From contig NZ_JACHEE010000020.1 of assembly GCF_014207375.1 (NCBI RefSeq), positions 1 through 59,522 on the forward strand: a DNA stretch of 59,522 nucleotides. The letters are read 5' to 3'. This DNA is from Arthrobacter sp. AZCC_0090 (lineage in GTDB: Bacteria; Actinomycetota; Actinomycetes; Actinomycetales; Micrococcaceae). Every line of letters starts with the position of its first letter. Positions within the stretch are counted from its first letter, which is position 1. The position numbers were made by a program, and so were the translations under genes. This document shows, in pieces, positions 25,757 through 34,079 of the stretch. The notes beneath the pieces were generated by a model. That model had not been told where the DNA came from, did not search any database, and was given only the letters and a program-made list of their open reading frames with translations.

Positions 25757-25985
25757 GGCCACTGGGGCCGGGGATCCTGGTACCTCGCCGCCCAGGGCAT
25801 TCCAAGCGCGCAAGGCTGCCTCGACTGCGGCCACCTACAGCACGACCCTGCGTCCGGCCTGCGGCACATGTCTCAGCCAGCACCGCACGTGGAGCACCTC
25901 TCCGGCGACGGCGAGGTCGACAGCTTCCCGCTGATGCGCCGCCCGATGGACCCTGGACGACCGGTTCACGATCGAGCCCCGCCGG
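25757..25985 (+). pseudogene. degraded DUF35 gene (second copy)
   Basis: Reading from 25760 gives HWGRGSWYLAAQG, then CLDCGHLQHD, closely matching HWDRGFWNLAAQG and CQDCNHLQHY of the intact DUF35 protein at 19665. After one frameshift the second zinc-ribbon pair appears as RPACGTCLSQ, and after another HLSGDGEVDSFPLMRRP matches the OB-fold start. The gene lacks a start region and is frameshifted at least twice. The thiolase partner is absent. It is a relic of a second aldolase pair. Confidence 0.8.
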
Positions 25986-26096
25986 ATTCCAAGATCCCGG
26001 GCATCTGGACGTGCAAGCCGTAAAAGGTGCCGCTCAAGGTGACCCCGATCGGCCGGTCCCAGTCAACGAGATCCAGCTCACCGATCGGCCGCCGCC
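25975..26096 (-). pseudogene. SDR fragment
   Basis: Minus-strand reading gives IGELDLVDWDRPIGVTLSG followed by TFYGLHVQMPGILESGG, matching the central part of the intact SDR at 28433-29230 (VGEIDLDEWHREMDVSLNG, then YGLRYQIPAILESGG). Neither the cofactor-binding start nor the Tyr-Lys end is present. It is an isolated internal piece of an SDR gene. Confidence 0.8.
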
Positions 26097-26239
26097 GCCC
26101 TTCTTCCTCGATGAGATTGACACACTCACCCTGATCAGCCTCGCCCGGCGCCGCTGCGACGTCCGTTTTGCCACGCTCAGGGACGGAACGCTTCATGAGG
26201 AACCGGCGGCCAAAACCGCCTGAGCGCCCAGGCACCAAG

Positions 26240-26789
26240 CCGGCGGCTCTTCGACGGCCTGTTAAAGGTCCTGATCACCGAAAATGTTCCGCGGAGCATT
26301 TTCGGTTTCCCGTGGCCCGCTTAGTCATGTGGCCGGTGGCGCCCTGCGGCTCTGCAGAATCAAAGACACGAGCCAGAACGCCGGGTTACCGCCGGGACGC
26401 ACAATCTCGGCCATGCCGCGTTCCTCGAACTGCTCCTGACGGACGAGCGTGCAGTTCTGGCGCGCCCACACGCTCGTCACCCTGGCTTTGGGGTTCAGTT
26501 CCGGGATCCCTCGCATCAAGAGCCGGCCGCTGACCTGCTCGGTTGTCCTGCGGGAGTTGGGCGCCCTAAAAAACAAGCACCAGACAATCCTGGGGTTCCA
26601 TGCGTTCTCCTCAGGTAGTCCGTCTCCAGTCTCCTCCGGCCGTCAGGGCACTCACAGCTTCAGGAAATCCGAGTCATGCCCGCGTCATCGAGGGGGTTAA
26701 CTGATTTCAGCTCTGCGTTCGCCGTCCTCAACACCACCCAGCGTGGCGGCCGGCCCCAAGGACGAGAGGACCTGCGCCTGCCCGGCGCG
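26240..26789. other. gene-free debris with one hairpin
   Basis: Between the SDR fragment and the MBL pseudogene I see no recognisable gene. A minus-strand frame near 26340-26480 reads plausibly protein-like, but I cannot assign a family. A 10-bp perfect hairpin with a trailing TTT lies at 26277-26306. Confidence 0.5.
26277..26306. terminator. terminator-like hairpin in the pseudogene region
   Basis: ACCGAAAATG (26277-26286) pairs perfectly with CATTTTCGGT (26297-26306) around a loop containing CCGCGG, followed by TTT. This is a plausible terminator for a former plus-strand gene, or a bidirectional one. It stands free of any intact gene. Confidence 0.6.
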
Positions 26790-27620
26790 TTAGTTCTCCG
26801 GCATCCAACCGTAGCCGTTTCCGTTCTTAACCACGCGTCCCCATGTCATGCCCGTAAAGTGCGACGCCGAGCACGGCAACTGCTCCTCGACAAGGTCGTC
26901 GCGCATTCGCTCAACCGATTGGAGCGCCGATACTGCTTGGGTGTGGACCGGAAACTTCCAGCCATACAGGAGCTCAGGCTGGCAGTGGACAATGTCGCCC
27001 AGGAGAACGCCGCGCTCCCCGTTGGAACTGATGATGAAGGCATCGGTTCCGGGAGTGTGGCCCGCGGCATCCAGGGTATGCAAGCCAGGAAGAATTTCTG
27101 CTTCGCCTTCCCAGTACTTCATCCGGTCAGCCAGTGGGGCCAATCGGACAAGGGCCGCATCCACTTCCGGATTCGTCTGTGCCTTCTCCCAGGCCGGCGT
27201 CTCGTAGGAAGCTGAGACGAAATGGTCCCAGTCCCCGGTCGCACCGGTAGGCCGCGTTGCGGAAGACGACCTCGCCATCCTGCGTCGACCAACCGATATG
27301 GTCCGAATGCAGATGAGTGAAGACCACATCAGTTATATCGTCCGGGTCGACGCCGAGAGCCTGCAGTCCCGATAGCAGCGCGCCGCCGGTGAATGGCGGC
27401 GTGGGCTTGGGACCTACCCCCGCATCGACCAAGATAGTCCTGCCAGCCCCCCCCCCGGATGAGGTAGGATCCGATCGACATCACCAGGTTGCCGGCGTCA
27501 TCGGCGGAAGGACTCGGCTGCCGCCAGTTCGGCCTCCGGAGCGGAAGCATAGAGGTACGGCAGAGTTCGGCTGGTCTCGCCGTCGATGACGGAATCGACG
27601 GTCAATGAACCTATGCGCAT
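26790..27620 (-). pseudogene. metallo-beta-lactamase-fold hydrolase, frameshifted
   Basis: Start MRIGSLTVDSVIDG (ATG 27620) matches the intact MBL protein at 35331. The frame then shifts near 27500, again at a run of ten C at 27447-27456 (poly-G on the coding strand), and again near 27240. The pieces still show VVFTHLHSDHIGW (zinc ligands), LHTLDAAGHTPGT and VLLGDIVHCQPELL. The C-terminal half is open for about 140 residues to the stop at 26790. Three frameshifts rule out a product unless one of several is a sequencing error. It is a decayed paralogue of the 35331 gene. Confidence 0.85.
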
Positions 27621-27687
27621 GCGTTCTCACTCAGCTGTCATACAGGGGCCAGAGTGCGTTGTGGTTCTGGCCTGTCGTTGGGGTGGT

Positions 27688-27780
27688 TTAGTTCAGGGCG
27701 GTCTGGATCTGGCGGGTCTGGGAGGTGTCGGTGTAGCCGGGTCGACACTCTGGATTGCTTTGACATCTTGGAGGTCAATG
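27688..27780 (-). pseudogene. C-terminal tail of an FMO-type flavoprotein
   Basis: The minus strand ends in PGYTDTSQTRQIQTALN followed by TAA, against PGYTGTTQTRQTQDALN at the end of the intact FMO at 16620-18437. A further ten or so residues upstream (LQDVKAIQSVD versus LQIKAAQEGIL) still align. Only about 30 codons remain, and the NTF2-like gene just upstream now runs into them. This marks a deletion that fused two once-separate genes. Confidence 0.75.
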
Positions 27781-28359
27781 GAGCCCGGGGGTCTCCAGGC
27801 CGACCGCCTGTTCCTCGACGTTGAGCTCGCGCCGAAGGCTTGCGATGGGATCATCTCCGTTCCGCAGCCCCACGAAACGCCGTCCCCCGGTGAAGGAAGC
27901 CGCCTCGGAGCCCACCACGGGCAGTCCGAGGACGTGATCCAGCAAAAGCCTGCGGGTCGAGATTCGCCATGCTCCGTCCTCACGCCGCTCAAGCTCGTCG
28001 CCGTAGCGGACCCAGTAGACGAAGTCCGTCGGTTCATCGGCATCCGGCCGATGCTGGACCTCGACGGCCCAGCTCTCGCAGAAAGCCCTGTCCTCGCCGA
28101 GGAAATCGATCAGGACATTCGTCACCTGCAATGAGGCGTGCTGAATCGGTGAGTGCCGGAGGACAATGTCCGGAACATACTCATCAATACCGACGGGACC
28201 TGGCCCCTTGTCGACCAGCGCGTCAGGCTGGAAGACCTCCCGGAGTTCCCGTTCATCGATACGCTGTATGGCGCGGCCGTACCGCGAAAAGAGGTCGCGG
28301 ATCTCCATCCGGTCCTGCAGCCTGTAATCAGCAGCCTTGCCAACATGGGCATTGTTCAT
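27775..28359 (-). CDS. NTF2/SnoaL-like protein (1)
   Basis: 194-residue protein of the NTF2-like alpha+beta barrel fold. It has an N-terminal helix reading MEIRDLFSRYGRAIQRID, then VFQPDALVDKGPG and a C-terminal strand region WRISTRRLLLDH. Such proteins act as small isomerases, hydratases or dehydrases, or as the small subunit of dioxygenases. The ATG has AAGGGA upstream. The last residues may be foreign, since the stop lies inside the remnant of an FMO gene. It opens a minus-strand group followed upstream by two SDR genes. Confidence 0.75.
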   Translation of the reverse strand: MNNAHVGKAADYRLQDRMEIRDLFSRYGRAIQRIDERELREVFQPDALVDKGPGPVGIDEYVPDIVLRHSPIQHASLQVTNVLIDFLGEDRAFCESWAVEVQHRPDADEPTDFVYWVRYGDELERREDGAWRISTRRLLLDHVLGLPVVGSEAASFTGGRRFVGLRNGDDPIASLRRELNVEEQAVGLETPGLH

Positions 28360-28432
28360 CGTCTATCCCTTCGCCTGGGCAATACCGGGTCCAACGCTCG
28401 CGGCAGGCGTTGGAGCCTGCCGCGGCTAACGA

Positions 28433-29230
28433 CTAGTTGGCGCTGCGGGCACCCTGATAGCCGGCGGTGAATCCGCCGTCGACCATGTGCATGCCGCCGG
28501 TCATGAAGCTGGCGGCGTCAGACAGAAGGAAGGCCATGAGGTTGGCAACCTCTTCGGCAGTGCCAAGGCGCTGCACCGGATGCTTTGCCGTGAGGACCTG
28601 GCGGCGCTCTTCGGAGATGCCTCGCTTGACCATGGGTGTGTCGATGTAGCCGGGGCCCACGGCATTCACGCGGATGTTTTCCGCGGCGTAATCCAGCGCC
28701 GCAGCCTTGGTCAGCCCCACGATGGCGTGTTTGGCGGTCACGTACGAAGCGTTGTGGTAGGTTCCCCAGACGCCGGCGATCGAGGAGACGTTCACGATCG
28801 CGCCGCCCCCCGACTCCAGGATCGCGGGGATCTGGTAGCGAAGCCCGTACAGTACGCCGTTGAGGCTGACGTCCATTTCCCGATGCCACTCGTCCAGATC
28901 GATCTCGCCGACAGGTCGGCCCGTTGATCCAAGACCGACATTATTGACGGCGTAGTTGAGCCCTCCGTAGCTCGCGACCGCATGGTCCACCGCTGCCGAA
29001 ACCTGGTCGGAGTCGGAGACATCGACGGTAAAGGCAGAGGCCGCACCGCCTGCGTCGCTGATCTCATCGGCGACCGCCTTAGCCGCGGCGGCAGAGATGT
29101 CGGCCACGACAACCGAGACGCCGTTGCGGGCAAGTAGGAGAGCCACCGCTGCGCCTATGCCCGAGCCGCCGCCGGTCACGATGGCTGCCTTGCCCCGGAA
29201 TGTCCAGCTTTGTTCTGAAGAGTTCGTCAT
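28433..29230 (-). CDS. short-chain dehydrogenase/reductase
   Basis: 265-residue classical SDR with cofactor motif TGGGSGIG, NNVG, a Ser region (IVNVSSIAG), YVTAK as the catalytic Tyr/Lys, and ending MTGGMHMVDGGF. ATG 29230 follows AAGGAAC; an upstream frame start at 29272 would overlap the neighbouring gene's end. VVADIS after the second strand suggests NAD(H). It lies 16 bases after the next SDR gene, so the two form an operon with it, probably working on hydroxyl/keto groups of the pathway substrate. Confidence 0.93.
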   Translation of the reverse strand: MTNSSEQSWTFRGKAAIVTGGGSGIGAAVALLLARNGVSVVVADISAAAAKAVADEISDAGGAASAFTVDVSDSDQVSAAVDHAVASYGGLNYAVNNVGLGSTGRPVGEIDLDEWHREMDVSLNGVLYGLRYQIPAILESGGGAIVNVSSIAGVWGTYHNASYVTAKHAIVGLTKAAALDYAAENIRVNAVGPGYIDTPMVKRGISEERRQVLTAKHPVQRLGTAEEVANLMAFLLSDAASFMTGGMHMVDGGFTAGYQGARSAN

Positions 29231-29246
29231 GTGAATGTTCCTTCGC

Positions 29247-30062
29247 TCAGATTGCCATGTATCCGCCGTCAACCGGGATGGTTACCCCGGTGATGTAGCC
29301 TGCCTGGTCGGAGACACAAAAAGTCACTGCCAGCGCGATGTCATCCGGGGTGGCGACCCTGCGCAACGGCAGCTTGGAAGCGTAGGACTCTAAATGCTGC
29401 TCCACGGCGGCATCCTCATCTTGCCCTTCGGCGCGCGACTTCGCTCCCGCGATAACCCCCGGCGTTACGGTGGCCACCGGCGCGACGGAAAGCACGCGGA
29501 CGCCGGATGGTCCAAATTCACGCGCAAGGCCCTTCGTCAGCCCCCGGACCGCAGCCTTCGAAGCACCGTAGTGTGAACGGCCGTCGGTGCCGACCCGGAA
29601 TCCGGACGTCGACCCGATGTTGAGGATGACGCCGGAGCCCTGCGGCACCATATGCCGTGCGGCGGCCTGGGCCCCAAAGAACGAACCATCGACATTGATG
29701 GACATGACGCGGCTCCACAGATCCGCCGTTGTGTCCAGGGCAAGCGCGCTCGGGAAGATGCCCGCGTTGTTTACCCAGATGTCCAGCCTGCCGTGCCGTG
29801 CGACGGCCTCAGCAGCCACCCGAACATGGTCGTCGCGGTTCGCGACGTCGATCTTGGAGCCAGAGACGGACGCCCCGGAATCTTCTAGCCCCGCCACGAC
29901 TTCCTGCACCGCGTCATCGATGTCCGCCAGAACGACGGTGGCCCCTGCCTCGATGAAGCGTTTGGCAATCGCCAAGCCGATTCCCTGGGCTGCACCGGTA
30001 ATGACGGCGACTTTGCCATCCAGTCGCGCCAGCTCCGCGAGCGGTCGATTCTCAGTAGACAT
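29247..30062 (-). CDS. short-chain dehydrogenase/reductase
   Basis: 271-residue classical SDR with TGAAQGIG, NNAG, NIGSTSGF and YGASK, ending ITGVTIPVDGGYMAI. An insertion rich in Glu/Asp near residue 210 (SRAEGQDEDAAVEQH) sits in the substrate lid. ATG 30062 follows AAGGGGAACC. First gene of the minus-strand operon and divergent from the GntR regulator. The shared intergenic region carries a perfect 11-bp inverted repeat, so this operon is the likely main target of that regulator. Confidence 0.93.
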   Translation of the reverse strand: MSTENRPLAELARLDGKVAVITGAAQGIGLAIAKRFIEAGATVVLADIDDAVQEVVAGLEDSGASVSGSKIDVANRDDHVRVAAEAVARHGRLDIWVNNAGIFPSALALDTTADLWSRVMSINVDGSFFGAQAAARHMVPQGSGVILNIGSTSGFRVGTDGRSHYGASKAAVRGLTKGLAREFGPSGVRVLSVAPVATVTPGVIAGAKSRAEGQDEDAAVEQHLESYASKLPLRRVATPDDIALAVTFCVSDQAGYITGVTIPVDGGYMAI

Positions 30063-30138
30063 GGTTCCCCTTCGTCTTTGAAGTTCATGTGCGAGAACTA
30101 CCCGGGTGGATGTCTTGCGGTTCTGACACTATTGTTGG

Positions 30139-30171
30139 CAGAGTCGATATGTCAAGGAATTATCGACTCTG
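30139..30171. promoter_or_regulatory. 11-bp perfect inverted repeat, probable operator
   Basis: CAGAGTCGATA (30139-30149) and TATCGACTCTG (30161-30171) are perfect inverted arms with an 11-base spacer, giving a 22-base centre-to-centre distance, two helical turns. It lies between the divergent SDR operon and the GntR gene. The arms carry AGAGTC/GACTCT, which recurs in the 12-bp site at 30240. Confidence 0.7.
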
Positions 30172-30239
30172 TGTCTCCACAGCGTATATATTCTCGGTCA
30201 GCGAAGGGACCACCGCCGTCGGGGAGGTTCATTGCCCAC

Positions 30240-30251
30240 AGAGTAGACTCT
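30240..30251. promoter_or_regulatory. 12-bp palindromic motif before the GntR gene
   Basis: AGAGTAGACTCT, arms AGAGT and ACTCT about a central AG. The core GT-AG-AC matches the GTxxAC pattern seen in operators of FadR-type GntR regulators. The identical 12-mer occurs upstream of the importer 2 binding protein (55391-55402). It lies 52 bases before the GntR start, so autoregulation is likely. Confidence 0.6.
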
Positions 30252-30302
30252 TGAGTAGTAATTGGCCCTTCCCGGAAAATTTATGAAAGGTGCGGTCGGC
30301 AC

Positions 30303-30989
30303 ATGGTAAGAAGAGGTTCAGCGAATTCGCTCTCAGAGGATGTCTATCAGCGTATTCGTAATGCGTTGTTCGACGGCAGCATTCACCCGGGTGATCGACT
30401 CCAACCCGCGGTGCTCAGCAAGGAATACAACGCCAGTACGACGGTGGTCCGCGAGGCACTTGCCGTCCTGGCCGGTGAGCGTCTGATCACGTCAAGAGCG
30501 GGGCAGGGCTATTACGTACCTGAGATCGAGCCGGACCTTTTGCGTGACATTACGGTTGTGCGGTGCCACACGGAGAGTCTCGCTATCCGATGGGCGATGG
30601 AGCGCGGTGGCATCGAATGGGAGTCCCGTGTCATTGCAGCCCACCATCGTCTGACCCGTGCGCCTCGACGCTTGCCGGACGGTCATCCGAACCCTGAGTG
30701 GTCCCGCTTGCATACGGCCTTCCATACTGAGGTCATAGCTGGCAGTGGCATACCTGTCCTGATCGACATGTGTGAGCAGCTCAGTTCCGCCACGGAGATC
30801 TACCGGGTTTGGTCGGCACGCTTCACGGATTGGTCGGGGCGTGACGTCGAAGGCGAGCATGCAGGCATCCTCGAGGCTGTTCTCGAAGGGGATGCCGATC
30901 TGACGATTGCGCGACTGACCGCACATTACGAGGCTACCGCGAACCTCATCATCGACAATTGGCCTGCGGACGAGGTGGCCGCGTCCTGA
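30303..30989 (+). CDS. GntR-family regulator, FadR/VanR subfamily (FCD domain)
   Basis: 228-residue repressor-type regulator. The N-terminal winged helix (residues 5-70) includes EDVYQRIRNALFDGSIHPGDRL and TTVVREALAVLAGERLI. A helical FCD ligand domain fills residues about 80-215, with His residues (about 112, 142) that may hold a metal. Effectors of this subfamily are usually small carboxylic acids or CoA-pathway intermediates. The divergent SDR operon and the inverted repeats between them mark it as the local regulator, and a shared motif ties it to importer 2. The ATG is preceded by GAAAGG. Confidence 0.93.
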   Translation: MVRRGSANSLSEDVYQRIRNALFDGSIHPGDRLQPAVLSKEYNASTTVVREALAVLAGERLITSRAGQGYYVPEIEPDLLRDITVVRCHTESLAIRWAMERGGIEWESRVIAAHHRLTRAPRRLPDGHPNPEWSRLHTAFHTEVIAGSGIPVLIDMCEQLSSATEIYRVWSARFTDWSGRDVEGEHAGILEAVLEGDADLTIARLTAHYEATANLIIDNWPADEVAAS

Positions 30990-31060
30990 GGACTCCCCCC
31001 GCCCTGCGCGGTACGGCCACGCGGTACGGCTGATGTCCTGCCGCCAGGTGTCAGGTCCGG

Positions 31061-31489
31061 TCAGGCTGGTCGTGTAAAAATGAGGGCAGTGGCGCGCTTC
31101 TTGATTTTCCAGCCGGCCACCGTGAGTTGCAGCTCATCGTTGTAGTCAAAGATTTTGTCGGGAAGCTGCAACGGCACCGGCATCCCTCCAGCATCGGACC
31201 CGGAGTAGAGCACCATCTGGGTCTGGATAACGGCCGTGTCGGAACTCGGCAGCCCGATCACCGAGCCCCCTGAGACATGCCTCGTCACGCGATCCGATGG
31301 AATAGCGCATAGGGCCGCCCGGATCACGTCCCGCCCATGGATCGGCACCCCACTGCCTGGGATCCAAACGCCGTCGTGAGCGAAACCATCGGCGTAAGCA
31401 CTCGCATCGCCGTCATCCGCTGCCTTGCGCACCGCATTGAGCAGCTCAAGGCAGGCGAATTTCGCTGCTAGGATTTCCAAGTCGTCCAT
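31061..31489 (-). CDS. NTF2/SnoaL-like protein (2)
   Basis: 142-residue protein with NTF2-like pattern: helix DLEILAAKFACLELLNAVRKAAD, DGDASAYADGFAHDGVWIPG, GRDVIRAAL, and C-terminal strands. It could be a small isomerase, dehydratase or a scaffold; no catalytic residues can be assigned. The start MDDLE at 31489 is chosen over a slightly longer frame. It is read in the same direction as the alpha/beta hydrolase just upstream (stop at 31511), so the two are probably co-transcribed. Confidence 0.75.
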   Translation of the reverse strand: MDDLEILAAKFACLELLNAVRKAADDGDASAYADGFAHDGVWIPGSGVPIHGRDVIRAALCAIPSDRVTRHVSGGSVIGLPSSDTAVIQTQMVLYSGSDAGGMPVPLQLPDKIFDYNDELQLTVAGWKIKKRATALIFTRPA

Positions 31490-31510
31490 TTGCGTTCCTT
31501 TCAATTGCCG

Positions 31511-32467
31511 TCACTCCAGACAGCCGCGTTTGCCCTCGTCGGATCCTCCTACATATACGGCGATATCCCTGCACAGCTTTTCGATCGCCAAATCTGCATC
31601 CTCAACGATTCCGTACATGCCGATGAACCCGTGGATCTGGCCGTCGTAACGTGTCAGTTCACTGGGGACCCCATCACGGCGAAGGCGCGCGGCGAATTGC
31701 TCCGCTTCGTCCCTCAGCGGATCGCATTCGGCCGTAATGGTGATCGTCGCCGGGAGGCCGGCCAGGGACGTGGCATGAGCCGGAGAAATGAACGGATGCC
31801 GCCGAAGTGATTCGTCGGGAACGTACTGTGCCAGGAACCATTGCATCTGCCGGTGTTCGAGCGAATAGCCGGTCGCGTATTCGCGGTGCGAGCCCGTCTG
31901 CATATCGGAATCTATGACCGGGTAAATCAGGACTTGAAGCCTGGGTTTAATCCCGCCGGCGTCCCGCAGCTTAAGTGAGACGGCCACTGCGAGGTTCCCT
32001 CCCGCACTGGTACCGGCCAGGACAAGTCGCTGCGGATCGCCGCCGTACTCCCGGGCGTGCTCGTGAATCCACTGCGTGGCAGCAATCGCATCTTCCAGCG
32101 CAGCCGGGTAGGGGTGTTCGGGAGCCAGCCGGTAGTCAACGTTCAGCACCACTGCGCCGACACCGTTGGCGAGTTTCCGGCAGGTGGCGTCGTGCATGTC
32201 AAGATCACCCATGACCCAGCCGCCTCCGTGCAGGAAGACGATGACGGGGAACAGTCCGTCTGCGTCCGGCCGGTAAATACGTACCCGGGGGCCGCCGTCG
32301 ATCCTAAGTTCATCCACGAATGCCACAGCTTCGGGTGTTGGCCTTGCTCGGGGGGTCCGCGACCTGTCGAGATAGGCACGGGAAGCCCCCGGATCCGTCA
32401 GCGCAGCCTCGGGAAAGACTGCGCCTTGGGCCAAAAGGACCTGTTGGATGTCTGGTTTAAGTGCCAT
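31511..32467 (-). CDS. alpha/beta hydrolase, hormone-sensitive-lipase type
   Basis: 318-residue cytosolic esterase. HGGGWVMGD (about 80) is the HGG oxyanion motif and GTSAGGN (about 152) carries the nucleophilic Ser. A late DPLRDE (Asp) and HGFIGMYG (His) complete the triad. It hydrolyses short-chain esters or lactones, so it could open the product of the Baeyer-Villiger enzyme at 14819. The ATG has AAGGAG upstream. Next to it are two NTF2-like genes on the same strand. Confidence 0.92.
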   Translation of the reverse strand: MALKPDIQQVLLAQGAVFPEAALTDPGASRAYLDRSRTPRARPTPEAVAFVDELRIDGGPRVRIYRPDADGLFPVIVFLHGGGWVMGDLDMHDATCRKLANGVGAVVLNVDYRLAPEHPYPAALEDAIAATQWIHEHAREYGGDPQRLVLAGTSAGGNLAVAVSLKLRDAGGIKPRLQVLIYPVIDSDMQTGSHREYATGYSLEHRQMQWFLAQYVPDESLRRHPFISPAHATSLAGLPATITITAECDPLRDEAEQFAARLRRDGVPSELTRYDGQIHGFIGMYGIVEDADLAIEKLCRDIAVYVGGSDEGKRGCLE

Positions 32468-32727
32468 CTACTGCCGACTCCTTTCGGAAAGCCTCACTGG
32501 TTCCGCACCGCAGTTCCATAGTATCTATTCATATCCTCAAAATCACTTTTAAGTCCGATAGTGTTAACTTCGAATAGCCGGACCATCGGGACCCTGCAAC
32601 AGCGCCCAGCGCAACGATGGCGGATGTCAGAGCCGCCACCCCGGAGCTAACTACTACTACATCGACCTCGCGATGCCATGCATGAGGCAGTTCCGAGTTG
32701 CTCCCGATTGATTCCCCTTCGTGGCAC

Positions 32728-33120
32728 TCAGTGAACGATGTCGCTACTTCCCCAGTGGGCGGCATAGTGCCCGATGAGCCCGGACGGCTCGAACCGGACG
32801 AGGCTGATGCAGTTCAACCGTTTGGTGTCTGTGCTTACACAAAGCGGCACGGCCACAGTGTCGGCAAACGACCCGCAGACCGGGCCTGAAATGCGCAGCC
32901 GTGCTCCGCGTTCCATCACTCCCGCGTAAAACGCACGGATTTCGCCCAGCCCGCGAAACTTCCGGCTTTCGTCGCCGACCGGATCTTCAACCAGCGCATC
33001 ATCGGCGTAGAGTCGCACCACCGCCTCCAGGTCGCCGGCGGAGACCGCGGCGGCGTACTCCGCTACAACCCTTCGATAGCGGGCGATCTTCTCCTCCTGG
33101 CTGACATTGCCCGTGTTCAA
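32728..33120 (-). CDS. ketosteroid-isomerase-like NTF2 protein (3)
   Basis: 130-residue protein whose first half, YAAAVSAGDLEAVVRLYADDALVEDPVG, follows the steroid delta-isomerase pattern (helix, then DA.VEDPVG). Members shift double bonds between delta-5 and delta-4 positions of 3-ketosteroids, or do related enol chemistry. No ATG is in frame. The only start is TTG 33120, overlapping the stop of the Ohr remnant upstream (TTGA), so its expression may depend on translation of that remnant. The catalytic Tyr and Asp cannot be assigned with certainty. Confidence 0.75.
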   Translation of the reverse strand: MNTGNVSQEEKIARYRRVVAEYAAAVSAGDLEAVVRLYADDALVEDPVGDESRKFRGLGEIRAFYAGVMERGARLRISGPVCGSFADTVAVPLCVSTDTKRLNCISLVRFEPSGLIGHYAAHWGSSDIVH

Positions 33121-33329
33121 ACGCCCACCGCCGACGCACTGGGCACCAGTTCCAAGGTGACTTCCACATTGCCGCTTATTGCCCGGGAGTAAGGGCAGCG
33201 TTCATGCGCCAGCTTAAGCAGCCCCAGTTCTGCCGGAATGGCAAGGCGTTGTTGGATCATCCCGGCGTCCGAGCGCACATCGCCGTCGCGTCCGCCCCTG
33301 GTGACAGACGCCTCTGCTGTGTAGTTCAT
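33117..33329 (-). pseudogene. Ohr/OsmC-type peroxiredoxin with internal deletion
   Basis: 70 residues that start as an organic hydroperoxide resistance protein (YTAEASVTRGGRDGDVRSD) and end as one (LLKLAHERCPYSRAISGNVEVTLEL). Everything between, including the first catalytic Cys, is missing; full-length Ohr is about 140 residues. The C-terminal Cys of CPYS is kept. The start and ribosome site (AAGGAAGAGG) are intact and the frame is open. A short product may be made but should lack activity. Confidence 0.85.
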
Positions 33330-33368
33330 GTCCTCTTCCTTTCGTTGATTGATGGATCGGGCGGAGTT

Positions 33369-33870
33369 TCAGACAGCCGCGGGTGTGCCCAAAGCCGACA
33401 TCGCGACGAGGGTGGCGGCATGCTCGCCGGCAGGATAGCCAAACACAAAGGCGTGGCCGAGCGTTCCCCGCCGCGGCCCGTTGGCGCTCCCGGTCGGGGA
33501 CCCCATCACGTTGCCAGCAGCGTAAAGTCCGGGAACAGGCTGTCGATCGCCCTTGAGCACCCGGGCGTGGGCCGTCGGTTCGCGGACCGTCCTTCGTGCC
33601 CAGGGGTTCCGCAGTAGACCCGGACGGCGTAGTACGGCCCCGCATCGATGGGGCCGAGCACGGCCTCCCGGCCGACTCGTAGTGCGGGGGTCTCCCCACC
33701 AGATGTCGTTGGCGCTCTCGCCGCGGCCGTATTCATCGTCCTTGCAGTTGGCGACCTGCGCGTTCCAATGGACACCAAGCCCACGCGTCGCGGTAAGCGA
33801 CGGCTCGCGATGGGCGTTCGCTGTCTTCTGATCCGGCCCGGGGCGGACGCGGAAGTCGGGGAATAAATCA
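33369..33870 (-). pseudogene. FAD-binding dehydrogenase, C-terminal remnant
   Basis: In the last 64 codons the minus strand reads VLKGDRQPVPGLYAAGNVMGS then GTLGHAFVFGYPAGEHAA, the C-terminal FAD segment of fumarate-reductase/ketosteroid-dehydrogenase type flavoproteins. Before that, pieces of the same family appear in shifting frames up to about 33870, with no N-terminal FAD fold. The gene is 5'-truncated and frameshifted. An intact relative is encoded at 42459. Confidence 0.8.
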
Positions 33871-33886
33871 TTAAGCCATTCAAAAT

Positions 33887-33896
33887 CGATTAATCG
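33887..33896. promoter_or_regulatory. AT-rich palindrome upstream of the monooxygenase operon
   Basis: CGATTAATCG is a perfect 10-bp palindrome in an AT-rich stretch (33865-33930) framed by AAAA and TTTT. A further AATCGAT occurs 20 bases on, and another at about 38196 before the FAH gene. This is a likely operator/promoter zone for the monooxygenase operon starting at 34080. Confidence 0.45.
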
Positions 33897-34079
33897 TTTT
33901 TTAGCATTGTAATCGATCTGTTGTGTATGAGAAGCTCATCCCAGCCGTTCTAGATAAAGGTTCAGGCATGCAGAAACTTGACCTCATGCCTAGTCCTGAG
34001 CCCTCGGTAGATTCCACCCCCAAAACCTAATACCGCAGCGCTGTGGACAGAGAGCTGCGGACAGAGATTGGAGTCGTTG

